From: Brevundimonas sp.
GTDB taxonomy: Bacteria; Pseudomonadota; Alphaproteobacteria; Caulobacterales; Caulobacteraceae
Assembly: GCF_029946145.1 (NCBI RefSeq)
Contig: NZ_JAQSDY010000009.1
Span: 124,001-188,000 of the forward strand
Length of the DNA: 64,000 nt
Direction: 5' to 3'
Made by a program: the position numbers and the translations under genes
Shown: piece by piece, positions 1 through 9,583 of the stretch
How the letters are laid out: each line of letters begins with the position of its first letter
Position numbering within the stretch: position 1 is the stretch's first letter
The notes under the pieces: model-generated
What the model saw: only the letters and a program-made list of their open reading frames with translations
Databases searched by the model: none
Told to the model about the DNA's origin: nothing

Positions 1-87
1 CTGGACGTCGTCTGAACGGATCGGCGAACGCCGCTACGGAACGGCGGCCTCGACACGGGGTTTATCAGGGGACGGAAGGAGACTTCG

Positions 88-303
88 ATGACCCACGCCC
101 CCAGAATTCCCAAGGAACAGCGCAGCTACGCCGACAAGGGCGTCAAATCGGCTGATGAAGCCGCCGACAGCGACCGTCGCGATCTCGAGACAGAGATCCA
201 GACGGGCCAGCCCGGGGACTCCGATGTCAATCTTGATCAGCAGGGGCGGTTCGGCAATCTGAAGCAGAACCTGACCAACCAGTGGAAGGTCCAGAATCGC
301 TGA
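88..303 (+). CDS. Small conserved-type hypothetical protein, 71 aa
   Basis: The product is hydrophilic and charged, with no signal peptide or membrane segment. It is rich in Asp, Gln and Asn and ends in an NQWKVQNR-type tail. The ATG is preceded by a good purine-rich Shine-Dalgarno (ggacggaagga, about 7 nt upstream), which supports real translation. Composition suggests a soluble, partly disordered protein. The gene stands alone and converges on the cell wall hydrolase downstream, with a gap of about 33 bp. I do not recognise a family and assign no function. Confidence 0.65.
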   Translation: MTHAPRIPKEQRSYADKGVKSADEAADSDRRDLETEIQTGQPGDSDVNLDQQGRFGNLKQNLTNQWKVQNR

Positions 304-336
304 TCACGGCCGAGGAAAGCCGGCATGCCTGATGGG

Positions 337-1428
337 TCAGGCCGCGGCGGGCGTGGTTTCGGCCGGAGCCGCAGGCGCTTCCAACGGAGCCGCCGTAGCG
401 GGCGACGGCGGGGATGAGACGGCGGCGGGAGCCGCCTCAACCGGGGCGCCGCGATTGTCCTGCGACGCCAGCAGATTGTAGGCGACGGCGCCGGCTTCGC
501 GAACCGTGCCGGTCGGGTCCATGCTGGCCTGGATCAGACGCGGGCCTTCAGCCGGGCCTGACGGCCGAGCCGTATAGGTGAAGGCGCCGCGCGAGCCTGA
601 CCGGCCGCCGAAGCGGTAGAACAGGTGGTCGCCGACCTGATTGACCCGCACCATGGCGTGGCGCCAGCCCGGCGAGACGCCCGTGGTGTGGAAGAAGGTG
701 GCGTTTCCGACCGGGGCGAAGACGCCGCCGGACAGGGCGCTGGAGGCGACTTCACGGGCCCGGTTCCAGGCGACCTGGTTGACCCGGCCGCGCATGGAGC
801 CATCGCAGGTGAAGCTGAATTGGCAGCCGGTCCGGCGGCCCGCCCCCTGGAAGACGACGCCGCAGACGCTGTTGGGGAACGCAGCATGACGCACGCGGTT
901 CAGGACGACCTGGGCCACGGCGCGCATGCCGTCGCGGCCTTCGCCGCGGGCTTCGTAATAGGCGGCCTGGGTCAGGCACTCGAGATCGCGCGAGGCGTCC
1001 AGGGCGCCGCCGAGGCGGAAGGGCTGAGCCGCGACCGGGCCGGTCAGGCTGACCTGGCGCAGGGCGGAAGCGCCGGGCCGGGCGCGCAGCTGTTCGAGGC
1101 GCGCGGTCATCAGTTCGGCCTGGCGGTCGCGCTGGGCGCCGCCGGCGACGGTGTAGGGATCGTGGCGCCGGGCGATGGCCAGGGCGCTTTCGTCGAGACC
1201 GCCCGCCGCAGCGGCGAGTGCTTCCTCGGTAAATCCGGCCGCCGTGGCGCCCTCGATCCGTTCCGCCTGGTTCCGCACGGTAGTGGCCTTGGCCGCCGTC
1301 CCGCCCAGATAGGCGCAGCCCACGGCCAGCCCCATCACAACGCCGAAAGCCGCAGCCGCCGTGCCGGGCCGGATACGGGCCAGACGATCGACAGGAGCTT
1401 TCGCGCACGTGTGCGGGGCGTTCGGCAA
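337..1428 (-). CDS. SleB-type cell wall hydrolase, membrane-anchored (363 aa)
   Basis: The C-terminal half carries the Hydrolase_2/SleB signature: CLTQAAYYEARGEG, then VAQVVLNRVRH, then a CGVVFQG...CQFSFTCDG stretch. SleB-family enzymes cleave peptidoglycan glycan strands. One hydrophobic segment (about residues 24-48) should anchor it in the inner membrane with the catalytic part periplasmic. The tail of about 60 residues is a low-complexity Ala/Pro/Glu region. The start is a TTG with an AGGA Shine-Dalgarno about 9 nt upstream; no ATG lies before the membrane segment. A paralogue with the same motif order lies at 6613-7848. Family is clear; exact substrate bond and the start are less so. Confidence 0.85.
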   Translation of the reverse strand: MPNAPHTCAKAPVDRLARIRPGTAAAAFGVVMGLAVGCAYLGGTAAKATTVRNQAERIEGATAAGFTEEALAAAAGGLDESALAIARRHDPYTVAGGAQRDRQAELMTARLEQLRARPGASALRQVSLTGPVAAQPFRLGGALDASRDLECLTQAAYYEARGEGRDGMRAVAQVVLNRVRHAAFPNSVCGVVFQGAGRRTGCQFSFTCDGSMRGRVNQVAWNRAREVASSALSGGVFAPVGNATFFHTTGVSPGWRHAMVRVNQVGDHLFYRFGGRSGSRGAFTYTARPSGPAEGPRLIQASMDPTGTVREAGAVAYNLLASQDNRGAPVEAAPAAVSSPPSPATAAPLEAPAAPAETTPAAA

Positions 1429-1891
1429 GAGCTCAGTCCTGTTCAGCAGGGCGCTATGCCGCCCCCGGATAGTCTCGCAACCGGGCGACCCTCTCCAATC
1501 TCGTGGAGATCGGCGTCGCGATCCGTTTGCGGTAAATCGGCGGTCGGCGAATGGGCCAGCCGTCGAGGACGCGCCTTAAGCCAGCCGTTTGTGGCGCCAA
1601 TGTGGTTGATTCGCAAGATTCGGGTGCGACGCAACATCGCGTGGGTGTGGATATGTAAGCTGAAATGATCCGGCGGGCGGAGTCGTGTTGTCGCTCCCAA
1701 TCTATCGCAATTTTGCTGTATTTCCGATCATGAACACAACACGATGACGCGGTGATTCTGCATTGCAATGATTAAGGCGTGGATGATCTATTGTAGTCGT
1801 TATGGTTTCGTTGACGATTTTGACTTTGCACGTAGAGCCGGAACCGACGCGGCGAAACCGCGTTCAAGCGGCGCTATCGGGAGATTCCGTC
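1429..1891. other. Intergenic region, no supported gene; AT-richer promoter-bearing stretch
   Basis: About 460 bp separate the divergent hydrolase and glycine-zipper lipoprotein genes. Short ORFs on both strands have arginine/proline-rich frameshifted compositions and look spurious. The part from about 1690 to 1840 is clearly AT-richer than its surroundings and is the probable location of promoters for the rightward gene. I see no tRNA, terminator hairpin or operator that I can support. Confidence 0.4.
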
Positions 1892-2077
1892 ATGAAACGT
1901 ATTGCCGTCACCCTTGTCCTGGCCGCCACTGCCGTCGCCGCCGCGGGCTGTGGGCAGACCATCGAACAGAAGGCCGCCACGGGCGCGATCGCCGGGGCCC
2001 TTGTCGCCGGTCCGGTGGGCGCGGCGGTGGGCGGCGCGGCGGGCGCCGCAGTGGGCCAGGCCGAGAAACCGAACTGA
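1892..2077 (+). CDS. Glycine-zipper lipoprotein, 61 aa
   Basis: The N-terminus (MKRIAVTLVLAATAVAAAGC) is a signal peptide ending in a lipobox-like AAGC, so Cys20 would be lipidated. The following residues repeat the GxxxG/A pattern typical of glycine-zipper proteins (GAIAGALVAGPVGAAVGG), which insert into or pack against membranes in the SlyB/OsmB-like class. The start at 1892 is chosen because upstream in-frame starts add a non-signal leader. It is monocistronic in appearance. The exact role is unknown; cell-envelope location is inferred from the signal. Confidence 0.8.
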   Translation: MKRIAVTLVLAATAVAAAGCGQTIEQKAATGAIAGALVAGPVGAAVGGAAGAAVGQAEKPN

Positions 2078-2237
2078 CACACTTCTCCGTCGAGTGAGCG
2101 GGGCGGGACCGATCCCGCCTCGCAACCTTGATTTCGGCGCCTATATAGGGTTAGCCGACGCGCCCGGGTTGAAGAGACGTTCGCCCCGCGCCGTTCCGCG
2201 TATCCGACAAACGATCAAGGACATCGACGACCTCCGC

Positions 2238-2600
2238 ATGAGAGATCTGAAACAAACCGGCTTCGCCGACCGCCTGACCACCCAGCAGGAGGCCAAGAAG
2301 GCCCTGCTCGCCCGGTTCAAGGCCAAACCCGCCGCACCCGACCCCGAATTCGAGAAGCTGGCGCTCAAGCGCGCCGCCGAGAAGGAAGCCCTGCGTCAAC
2401 AGCACGAGCTGACCAAGGCCGAAGCGCGCCGTGAAAAGGCCGACAAGGAAGCCGCCCGCCTCGCGTCCGACGTCGAGGCCCAGGAAGCGATCGAGGCCGA
2501 GAAGCGCGCCGCCCGCAAGGAGCGCAAGGCTTTGACCAAGGAAGAACAGAAGGCCGCCCGCGACGCGCGCTACGCCGCCCGCAAGGCCCGCACCCGCTAG
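2238..2600 (+). CDS. DUF6481-like, highly charged coiled-coil protein (120 aa)
   Basis: The N-terminus (FADRLTTQQEAKKALLARFK) followed by an uninterrupted Ala/Glu/Lys/Arg-rich helix matches the style of the alphaproteobacterial DUF6481 family, whose function is unknown. The protein has no signal or membrane segment and is very rich in Lys and Arg near the C-terminus, so a long basic coiled coil is likely. The start at 2238 was chosen because the longer upstream reading is Arg/Pro-rich out-of-gene sequence. Its TAG stop shares a CTAG with the stop of the convergent histidine kinase. Confidence 0.72.
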   Translation: MRDLKQTGFADRLTTQQEAKKALLARFKAKPAAPDPEFEKLALKRAAEKEALRQQHELTKAEARREKADKEAARLASDVEAQEAIEAEKRAARKERKALTKEEQKAARDARYAARKARTR

Positions 2601-5600
2601 GTCGCTTCAGACGGCTGGCGCGCATCCTCGGGCGTGAGATCGCCCAGGATGCGCGCCAGCTGGTCGCCCGAATAGGGTTTGCGCAGGAACGGCCAGGGCG
2701 CGTCCGCCAGGGCCGCGTCCACGTCGTCGCCCGCATAGCCGGACGTCAGCACGACCCGCATGTCGGGATGGTCGCGCTCGCACCGGCGCGCAAGCTCGAT
2801 GCCGGTCATGCCGCCGGGCATGACCACATCACTCAGCATGATGTCGAAACGCTCGCGCTTGAGCAGCTCCAGCGCCTGGGGGGCGGTTTCAACGGCCCGG
2901 ACCTCCAGCCCGAGACTCTCCAGCAACTCCAGCGCCACGACGGTGACGCTGACGTCGTCCTCGACGAGCAGGAGGCGGCGGCCCGCTTTCATTGTCTGGG
3001 TTGCCGACGGGCTTGCCTCGATCGCGGGCGCGGCATCCTCGGCGAGCGGCGGGAGATAGAGTTTGATCTCCGTGCCGCGCCCCACGGCCGAGACTATGTG
3101 GGCCGCCCCGCCGCTCTGGCGCGCAAAGCCATAGACCTGGCTCAGGCCCAGACCGGTGCCCTTGCCGACCGCCTTGGTGGTGAAGAAGGGTTCGAACACC
3201 CGGGCGATCACGTCGGGCGGCATGCCGGAGCCATTGTCCGACACCGTGACGCAGACATAGTCGCCGGGCGACAGGTCGGTCACCTCGCCGGCCTTGACGG
3301 TGCAGGACAGGGTCTCGACCGTGATCCGCCCCTTGTCGCCGACGGCGTCGCGGGCGTTGACGACGAGGTTCAGCAGGGCGGCCTCGAACTGGGACGGGTC
3401 GACGCTGACCCGGGCCCCGCCACGGCGCAGCTTGAGCTTGAACTCGACGGCCTCCCCCACGGCCCGGCGCAGCAGCGGCTCGCTTTCGCGAATCTGGGCG
3501 TTCAGGTCGACGGCCTCGGGGCGCAGGGCCTGCCGGCGCGAGAAGGCCAGCAACTGGTGCGTCAGACCCTCGCCGCGACGGGCGGCGGCCAGGGCGGCCT
3601 CGCCCAGTTTCTGGCGTTTGGCCGCGTCGTTCGGCGAGCGCAGCATGATGTCCAGGGCGCCGATGACGACGGTCAGGAGATTGTTGAAGTCGTGGGCCAC
3701 GCCGCCCGTCAGCCGGCCGACGGCCTCCATTCGCTGGGCGTGCATCAGGTCAGCCTCGGCCTTGGCCTTCTCCGCCATCGCCTCACCGACGCGCTCCTCG
3801 AGCAGTTCGTTGATGCGTTTGAGGTCCTCCTCGGCCTGTTTGGCCTCGGTGACGTCGACGTTGGCGCCGACATAGCCCTGGTATTTTCCGCCGGCGTCGA
3901 AACGGGGCAGGGCCTCGCAGCGCAGCCATCGCTCGCCCATCACGGGATGGCGGGTCCGGATCAGGCCTTCGAAGCGGTCGTGCCGGTCCACGGCCTCGTT
4001 GAAGGCGGCCAGGAAGGCCTGGATGTCGTCGGGGTGAACCAGCTTTCGCCAGCCCTCGACCACGTCCAGCTCGGACTCGATGCCGAAGAAGGCGCGGTAG
4101 CGGCGGTTGATGAAGCTGGGCCTGCCCTCGGCGTCCAGCATCCAGATCAGGGCGGGCGCGCTATCGGCCACGGTGCGGAACCGGGTCTCGGACTCCATCA
4201 GCCGGTCGCTGGCCTCGCGCATGTCCGTCACGTCGAACGCCACGCCAACGAAGCCCAGAACCGCGCCGCCAGCACCCAGCCGGGGCCGCGAGAAGGACTT
4301 CAACCACCGGTACTCCCCGTCATGGCGCAAATACCGCGCCTCCATCGAGAAAGCCTGGCCCGTCGCCTCTCCGGCGAGCGATTCCTGGATGATGCGTTCA
4401 TGGTCGTCGGGATGGATGACGGCGCGCCAGTCGGCCAGTCGCGCCTCGTCGTAGGTTCCGCCGTTGAACGCGACATAGGCCTGGTTGACGAACGCGCGCG
4501 TGCGATCCTGCTGGGTGACCCAGATCAGCACGGGTGCGGTGTCGGCGATGGCGCGGAAGCGGGCCTCGCTCTCCCGGACCGCGGCCTCCGCGCGGGCCCG
4601 CTCGATTTCGGTCCAGGTGCGGACCGCGACCTCCTGCAGGAGATCCGATTCCGGTTCGCTCCATTCGCGCACGCTGGCGTGGTGGGCGTACATGAACGCC
4701 CTCAGACCGCCTCCGCGAATGACCGGCGCGCGCATGAGAGCCCGTGTCTCCAGCCGCTGGAAAACCTCCAGGGCGTCCCGTGTCCGCGCGTCCGTCTGAA
4801 CATCCGGGATGCGGATCAACTGTCCTTCCGCCAGATCGGTGATCAGGTCAGCGCCGAGATCCTCGGGGCGGAACTCGCCCTGGGCGCTGACGACGCCGGC
4901 GGTCCAGTCGGGGTTCATGAAGACCACCCCGCGTTCCTGATCCACCTCGCCATAGCCGACACGGTCGGCGCCGAGCTCCGCGCCGACTGCCCGCCCGGCC
5001 TCGATCATGATCTCTTCCGGAGACGCGAGGTCGCGGAGTCTGTCGGCCAGCTCCAGCAGGAATGTCTGGCGCCGTTCGAGGGCGGCCAGCGCATCCAGCG
5101 CCTCGCGCGTCTCGCTGACATCGAAGGCCATGCCGACGTAGCCGAGAAAGGTCTGGTCGGAGCCGAACCGCGGATTGACGGAGACGCGCATCCAGCGCCA
5201 CCCGCCATCGGCGCGCTGGAACCGGGCCTCGAAGTCATAGGGCCGGCGCGCCGGCCGCGCGCTCGCCATCGCCGCCTCGACCGAAGCCTGATCGTCGGGG
5301 TGGATGGTCTGTTTCCAGACGTGCCCCAGAAGCTGTTCGGCGGGACGGCCGTAGTATTTGACCAGGGCGGCGTTGACGAACTCGACCTCGGCGTTCGCAT
5401 TGGTCATCCAGACCGGCGACGGCGCGGTGTCGGCCATCAGCCGGAAGCGGGCGTCGCTTTCGCCGACGCGGGCGTCCGCGGCGGACAGCTCCGCGATCGA
5501 ATGGTCCAGCCGCGCGAGCGTCTTGCGCAGCGAGGCGGCGACGACGGCGATGAACAGGCCGACGACAATGAAGTTGGTCGTCGCGATCACGCCCATGGGC

Positions 5601-5968
5601 GACGATATTCCCACGCCCACGGCGCCGGGACCGGCGATCAACCAGCCGCCGAGCAGGGCGGCCACAACCGTGGTCGCGCCCGCCAGCCGGCCCGCGGCCA
5701 ACGCCGCCAGAACGACTCCCGGCAACAAGATGATGAAACCGCTGATCTGGCCATAGAAGCCGGACAGGGCCCAGCGGATCGCCAGAACCAGGGCGGCGAA
5801 CGCCAGACCGATCAGGACGTTGACCCACCACGGCCGGGGCGGAATCCGCGCCAGTCCACTCAGTGCGGCGTCAGCATTTGACAGACGTCTGAGAAACCCG
5901 GCCGCGCCCACTCGACAACCCCCGCTCGCGACGCGCGCGATCCTTCGCAACGTATTGGGAAGGATCAC
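2597..5968 (-). CDS. Hybrid sensor histidine kinase with PAS, GAF and receiver domains (1123 aa)
   Basis: Domain order, approximate residues: N-terminal membrane region with several hydrophobic helices (45-150); PAS (170-290); GAF (300-460); two more PAS/PAC modules (465-590, 595-715); short coiled coil; HisKA with the phospho-accepting His in [11 protein letters not shown] (about 755); HATPase with DNGSGMPP and GTGLGLSQ (about 855-975); C-terminal receiver with Asp in [10 protein letters not shown] (about 1000-1113). It is therefore a membrane-bound hybrid kinase with intramolecular phosphotransfer. The start is GTG with a GAAGGA only 2 nt upstream, so a slightly internal start is possible. 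The gene is divergent from dps, and no dedicated output regulator is adjacent. The stimulus is unknown. Confidence 0.93.
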   Translation of the reverse strand: MILPNTLRRIARVASGGCRVGAAGFLRRLSNADAALSGLARIPPRPWWVNVLIGLAFAALVLAIRWALSGFYGQISGFIILLPGVVLAALAAGRLAGATTVVAALLGGWLIAGPGAVGVGISSPMGVIATTNFIVVGLFIAVVAASLRKTLARLDHSIAELSAADARVGESDARFRLMADTAPSPVWMTNANAEVEFVNAALVKYYGRPAEQLLGHVWKQTIHPDDQASVEAAMASARPARRPYDFEARFQRADGGWRWMRVSVNPRFGSDQTFLGYVGMAFDVSETREALDALAALERRQTFLLELADRLRDLASPEEIMIEAGRAVGAELGADRVGYGEVDQERGVVFMNPDWTAGVVSAQGEFRPEDLGADLITDLAEGQLIRIPDVQTDARTRDALEVFQRLETRALMRAPVIRGGGLRAFMYAHHASVREWSEPESDLLQEVAVRTWTEIERARAEAAVRESEARFRAIADTAPVLIWVTQQDRTRAFVNQAYVAFNGGTYDEARLADWRAVIHPDDHERIIQESLAGEATGQAFSMEARYLRHDGEYRWLKSFSRPRLGAGGAVLGFVGVAFDVTDMREASDRLMESETRFRTVADSAPALIWMLDAEGRPSFINRRYRAFFGIESELDVVEGWRKLVHPDDIQAFLAAFNEAVDRHDRFEGLIRTRHPVMGERWLRCEALPRFDAGGKYQGYVGANVDVTEAKQAEEDLKRINELLEERVGEAMAEKAKAEADLMHAQRMEAVGRLTGGVAHDFNNLLTVVIGALDIMLRSPNDAAKRQKLGEAALAAARRGEGLTHQLLAFSRRQALRPEAVDLNAQIRESEPLLRRAVGEAVEFKLKLRRGGARVSVDPSQFEAALLNLVVNARDAVGDKGRITVETLSCTVKAGEVTDLSPGDYVCVTVSDNGSGMPPDVIARVFEPFFTTKAVGKGTGLGLSQVYGFARQSGGAAHIVSAVGRGTEIKLYLPPLAEDAAPAIEASPSATQTMKAGRRLLLVEDDVSVTVVALELLESLGLEVRAVETAPQALELLKRERFDIMLSDVVMPGGMTGIELARRCERDHPDMRVVLTSGYAGDDVDAALADAPWPFLRKPYSGDQLARILGDLTPEDARQPSEAT

Positions 5969-6081
5969 GTTCCTTCAGGTCTCGCCATTCATTCCGTGGT
6001 TGCCCGAACATCCTGTCTTGGCGAATGCGTCGGCGATGCCCACTTCAACCCCGACCGTTTCAACCTTCCCAGGAGTTCCGC

Positions 6082-6561
6082 ATGCCCGCCACGATCGACA
6101 CCGGCCTGACCAGGGCCGAGCGCTCCGATGTCGCCCAGGAACTGACCAAGGTGCTGGCCGACAGTTTCGCCGTCTACCTGAAGACCCACGGCTATCACTG
6201 GAACGTACGCGGTCCCGAGTTCTTCAGCTTCCACAATCTGCTGGAACAGCAGTACCGGGACATATGGGCCGCGCTGGACGACCTCGCCGAGCGTATCCGC
6301 GCCCTGGGTGTGCTCGCCCCGCAGAGCTTTTCAGGGTTCGGAAATCTGACCTCGATCAAGGATGGGGACCCCGAGAAGGAGGCGAACGCCATGCTCAAGG
6401 AGCTGATGCAGGATCACGAAACCCTGATCGCCACCACTCGCAAGGCGCTCGCGGTCGCTGATGAGGCCGGCGACGAGGCATCGGCCGACCTGATGACGCA
6501 GCGGCTGGCGGCGCATGAGAAGTTCGCCTGGATGCTGCGATCGACCCTCGGCGGGCGTTGA
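6082..6561 (+). CDS. dps: Dps-family ferritin-like DNA-protection protein (159 aa)
   Basis: The protein has the Dps core: helix A with KTHGYHWNVRGPEFFSFH, which supplies the ferroxidase His, followed by the D/E-rich helix B (RDIWAALDDLAERIRALG). Dps dodecamers oxidise and store Fe(II), using H2O2, and protect DNA. The start ATG follows AGGAG by 6 nt; an upstream in-frame ATG at 6025 has no such site. It lies opposite to the hybrid kinase across about 110 bp. A 9-bp hairpin follows the stop. Confidence 0.93.
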   Translation: MPATIDTGLTRAERSDVAQELTKVLADSFAVYLKTHGYHWNVRGPEFFSFHNLLEQQYRDIWAALDDLAERIRALGVLAPQSFSGFGNLTSIKDGDPEKEANAMLKELMQDHETLIATTRKALAVADEAGDEASADLMTQRLAAHEKFAWMLRSTLGGR

Positions 6562-6574
6562 GGCTTGACCAAAC

Positions 6575-6599
6575 GGCGCTTTTCCGCCTGAAAAGCGCC
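6575..6599 (+). terminator. Perfect 9-bp hairpin after dps, possible terminator
   Basis: The arms GGCGCTTTT and AAAAGCGCC are perfectly complementary with a 7-nt loop. No clear U-tract follows, so it could be a terminator of low efficiency, an mRNA-stabilising hairpin, or part of the leader of the next gene, which begins 13 nt later. Confidence 0.4.
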
Positions 6600-6612
6600 C
6601 CGCTTGACGGGC

Positions 6613-7848
6613 ATGGAAGATGTTGAGGCGGCCAAGGCCGTCCATTGGAGCTGGAATTTGGCCGGGATCGACTGGAGATCGACGCTGAAACGGACGCGGC
6701 GGTATGCCGCCGGCGTGCCCGTGGTGCTGGCCGCTTTCGGCGTGGCCATGGCCGCCAGCTCGACCCCCCGGCCCGAGATCGACCGCCGCGCCGACGCCGT
6801 CCGGACCCTGACCAGGGGCGACCTGGGCGCCCGCGGCATGGCCGCCATCACCGGTCGCATGGATCCGTCGCAACTGGCCGTCGCGCTGCGTCACGATCCG
6901 GGCGAGCGCCAGCCGGCGCTGTATGGCCTGACCGCTGGCTGGGAGAGCCTGACCCTGGCCGGCCGGCCGACGCTGGAATTCGGCGCCATCGGCCTGGACG
7001 CCATGAAGCTGAACGCCGCGACGCCGAACGCTTCACAGTATCTGCGCACGGCGGCTCCCTTCGTCTTCAAGCCGGCCACAGGCGAGGACCGGCGCCGCGC
7101 GCTGCGCTGCCTGACCCAGGGTGTGTATTATGAGGCGGCGCTGGAGCCGACCGAGGGCCAGGAAGCCGTCGCCCAGGTCATTCTGAACCGCGTGCGCGAT
7201 CCCAACTACGCCAACACCGTCTGCGGCGTGGTGTTCGAGGGGGCCGAGCGCACGACGGGCTGCCAGTTCAGCTTCACCTGCGACGGCGCGCTGGGCCAGG
7301 CGCCCGTGGGCTGGGCGTGGGAGCGGGCGAAGCGGGTCGCGGAACGGGCCCTGGCCGGCCATGTGTCGGCCGCCGTGGGGACGGCGACCCACTATCACGC
7401 CGATTATGTGCATCCGTGGTGGTCGCCGACGCTGAACAAGCTGACCCAGATCGGCGCACACATCTTCTACCGGTGGAAGGGCGTCTATGGAGAGCCGGCG
7501 GCCTTCAGCCAACGCTATTCGGGCCGTGAGCCCCTGATTGACGAGGCGCGATTCTCGCGGCCGCGCATCCGGATCGCCACCGCGGCCGAGGCGGAAAAGG
7601 CGCTGGCCGAGGCCGCCGCCAACGGCGAGAGCGTCATGCGGACCGTCCAGATCGACGGCCAGACCCGGGTCGTCGGGGTCGCCTCCCTCGGCGGGCGCCG
7701 TCAGGCCTCGGCGTCCGACATCGCGGCCATCAACGAGCGGCTGGCCGCCTTCGAAGCCCCCGCAGCGCCCGCACCCGCGGCGACGGTCGTCGTCGCTCCG
7801 GGCGTGACGCCCATGGCGGTCGAGGAAGTCGGCCGTCCGGGCGCCTGA
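6613..7848 (+). CDS. SleB-type cell wall hydrolase, second paralogue (411 aa)
   Basis: It carries the same Hydrolase_2 signature as the gene at 337-1428: CLTQGVYYEAALEPTEGQ, AVAQVILNRVRD, CGVVFEG and GCQFSFTCDG, then a HYHADYVHPWW stretch. A hydrophobic segment near residues 35-50 should anchor it in the inner membrane. The last 80 residues are Ala/Pro-rich and low in complexity. ATG at 6613 is used; a TTG 9 nt upstream is possible, and neither has a strong Shine-Dalgarno. It likely cleaves peptidoglycan in the periplasm. Family assignment is secure; start is not. Confidence 0.85.
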   Translation: MEDVEAAKAVHWSWNLAGIDWRSTLKRTRRYAAGVPVVLAAFGVAMAASSTPRPEIDRRADAVRTLTRGDLGARGMAAITGRMDPSQLAVALRHDPGERQPALYGLTAGWESLTLAGRPTLEFGAIGLDAMKLNAATPNASQYLRTAAPFVFKPATGEDRRRALRCLTQGVYYEAALEPTEGQEAVAQVILNRVRDPNYANTVCGVVFEGAERTTGCQFSFTCDGALGQAPVGWAWERAKRVAERALAGHVSAAVGTATHYHADYVHPWWSPTLNKLTQIGAHIFYRWKGVYGEPAAFSQRYSGREPLIDEARFSRPRIRIATAAEAEKALAEAAANGESVMRTVQIDGQTRVVGVASLGGRRQASASDIAAINERLAAFEAPAAPAPAATVVVAPGVTPMAVEEVGRPGA

Positions 7849-7934
7849 CGCCCGCCACGCCAAGCTTTGCAACGGCATTCGCTTTTGCGCATTTCCTGAT
7901 CTCGGCGCGCACAGGCGTGAACAACGGACCCCGG

Positions 7935-9485
7935 ATGACCACGACCGCCTGGAATGAGACGGATCGCCTTGCGGCCCTGCAGTCCTACGACATCCTCGAT
8001 TCCGAACGAGAGCCTGCGTTCGACGACATCACCGCGCTGGTGGCCCGGCTGTGTGACGCGCCCATCGCCGTGGTCAACCTGATCGACGCCAATCGGCAAT
8101 GGTTCAAGTCCGAGGTGGGGCTGGGCGTACGCGAGACGCCGCTGGAAACCTCCTTCTGTCGCCACGCCCTGCTCGAACGGGACCAACTGGTGGTTCCGGA
8201 TGCGACGCAGGACCCGCGGTTCGCCTGCAATCCTCTGGTCACGGCGCCCGAAGGCCCGAAATTCTACGCCGGCGTGCTGTTGAAGGACGAGGCCGGCCTG
8301 CCGCTCGGCACCCTGTGCGTCCTTGACACCCGGCCGCGCCCCGAGGGGCTGACCCCCGTCCAGGTCGAGGCGCTGGAGGTGCTGGCGCGCCAGGTGATGA
8401 ACCTGCTGAACCTGCGCAAGGCGCTGGCGGCGGGGCGCCGGGCAGATGCCGATCTGGTGACCACGGCGGCGGCCCTCGCGGAAAGCGAGGCGAGATTCCG
8501 CGCCATCGCCGACTCCATGCCGCAGATGGTCTGGTCGACGCGGCCGGACGGCTTCCACGACTACTACAATGCGCGTTGGTACGAGTTCACCGGCGTGGCC
8601 GCGGGATCGACCGACGGCGAAGGCTGGAACGGCATGTTCCACCCCGACGACCAGGCGCGCGCCTGGGAGCGTTGGAGCCATTCGCTGGAAACCGGCGAAC
8701 CCTACGAGATCGAATACCGGCTGCGGCGCGCCGATGGCGTCTACCGCTGGACGCTGGGCCGGGCTTCGCCGATCCGGAACGGGAAGGGCGGGATCACGCG
8801 CTGGTTCGGCACCTGTACGGATATCGAGGACCTGAAACGGGTGGTCGATTCCAAGGACTTGCTGAGTCAGGAGCTGAGCCACCGGATCAAGAACATCTTC
8901 GCCGTTGTCTCGGCCCTGATCGCCCTGTCGGCGCGCCAGTTCCCGGAGGCGAAGGAATTCGCGGCGGCGGTGCGGACGCGGATCAACGCCCTGGCTCGCG
9001 CCCATGAGTTCGTGCGGCCGCACACCGACACCTCGCGCCCGACCGTCGGGACGACGACGCTGCACGCCTTTCTCAACGACCTGTTCAAACCCTATGCGAC
9101 GCTGGACGGGCAAATGCGGATCACGGTCACCGGCGACGATGCGGTGTTCGACGACCAGGCCGCGACCTCGGTCGCCCTTCTGTTCCATGAGCTCGCCACC
9201 AATGCCGCGAAATATGGAGCCCTGTCGGTGGAAGGAGGGGCGGTCACCCTGGACACGCGCAACGAGGGCGACCGGTTCATCCTGGCGTGGGAAGAGCGGG
9301 GCGGGCCCCCGGTCGCGGGCGAGCCGACGAGGATCGGGTTCGGCTCGTCACTGGCCACCCTGTCGGTCGAGAACCAGCTGGGCGGGCGGCTGGAACGGAT
9401 CTGGGCGCCCGAAGGACTGCGGGTGACCGCCGACCTGCCGGCCACCGCCCTGTCACGACGCCGCGCCGCACAAATTGTCGCATAA
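7935..9485 (+). CDS. GAF-PAS sensor histidine kinase of the HWE family (about 516 aa)
   Basis: Order: GAF domain (about 15-160) containing VVNLIDANRQWFKS and CRHALL; PAS/PAC (about 180-300); HWE-type phosphoacceptor helix with ELSHRIKNIFAVVSALI (about 315); ATPase region with LFHELATNAAKYGAL, typical of HWE kinases, and a short G-box. There is no membrane segment, so it is a soluble cytoplasmic sensor; related GAF/PAS-HWE kinases often sense light or redox. ATG 7935 is preferred over GTG 7917, which has its purine run too close. It precedes a single-domain receiver by about 100 bp, a likely partner. Confidence 0.9.
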   Translation: MTTTAWNETDRLAALQSYDILDSEREPAFDDITALVARLCDAPIAVVNLIDANRQWFKSEVGLGVRETPLETSFCRHALLERDQLVVPDATQDPRFACNPLVTAPEGPKFYAGVLLKDEAGLPLGTLCVLDTRPRPEGLTPVQVEALEVLARQVMNLLNLRKALAAGRRADADLVTTAAALAESEARFRAIADSMPQMVWSTRPDGFHDYYNARWYEFTGVAAGSTDGEGWNGMFHPDDQARAWERWSHSLETGEPYEIEYRLRRADGVYRWTLGRASPIRNGKGGITRWFGTCTDIEDLKRVVDSKDLLSQELSHRIKNIFAVVSALIALSARQFPEAKEFAAAVRTRINALARAHEFVRPHTDTSRPTVGTTTLHAFLNDLFKPYATLDGQMRITVTGDDAVFDDQAATSVALLFHELATNAAKYGALSVEGGAVTLDTRNEGDRFILAWEERGGPPVAGEPTRIGFGSSLATLSVENQLGGRLERIWAPEGLRVTADLPATALSRRRAAQIVA

Positions 9486-9583
9486 CGGGGTTGGCCGGCA
9501 ACCCCGCATCCGGGTCAGCGTTGATTTGGCAGGCTGATCGCATGCTGCGGTCGCGATAAGAGAGACCGAGTGTCCGAAACCCG

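Noticed and set aside
1-87. Possible end of an upstream gene (frame ending at the TGA near position 15)
   Set aside because: Only four codons lie inside the window, too few to support a call.
1443-1768. Short minus-strand ORFs (85 and 104 codons) in the intergenic region
   Set aside because: Mixed composition with many Arg, Cys and Pro, no Shine-Dalgarno and no domain; they look like chance readings.
2768-5881. A 1037-codon open frame on the plus strand, antisense to the hybrid histidine kinase
   Set aside because: It mirrors the kinase frame in very GC-rich DNA, has no recognisable domain, and its composition (His, Gln, Asp, Gly-rich) is typical of antisense readings.
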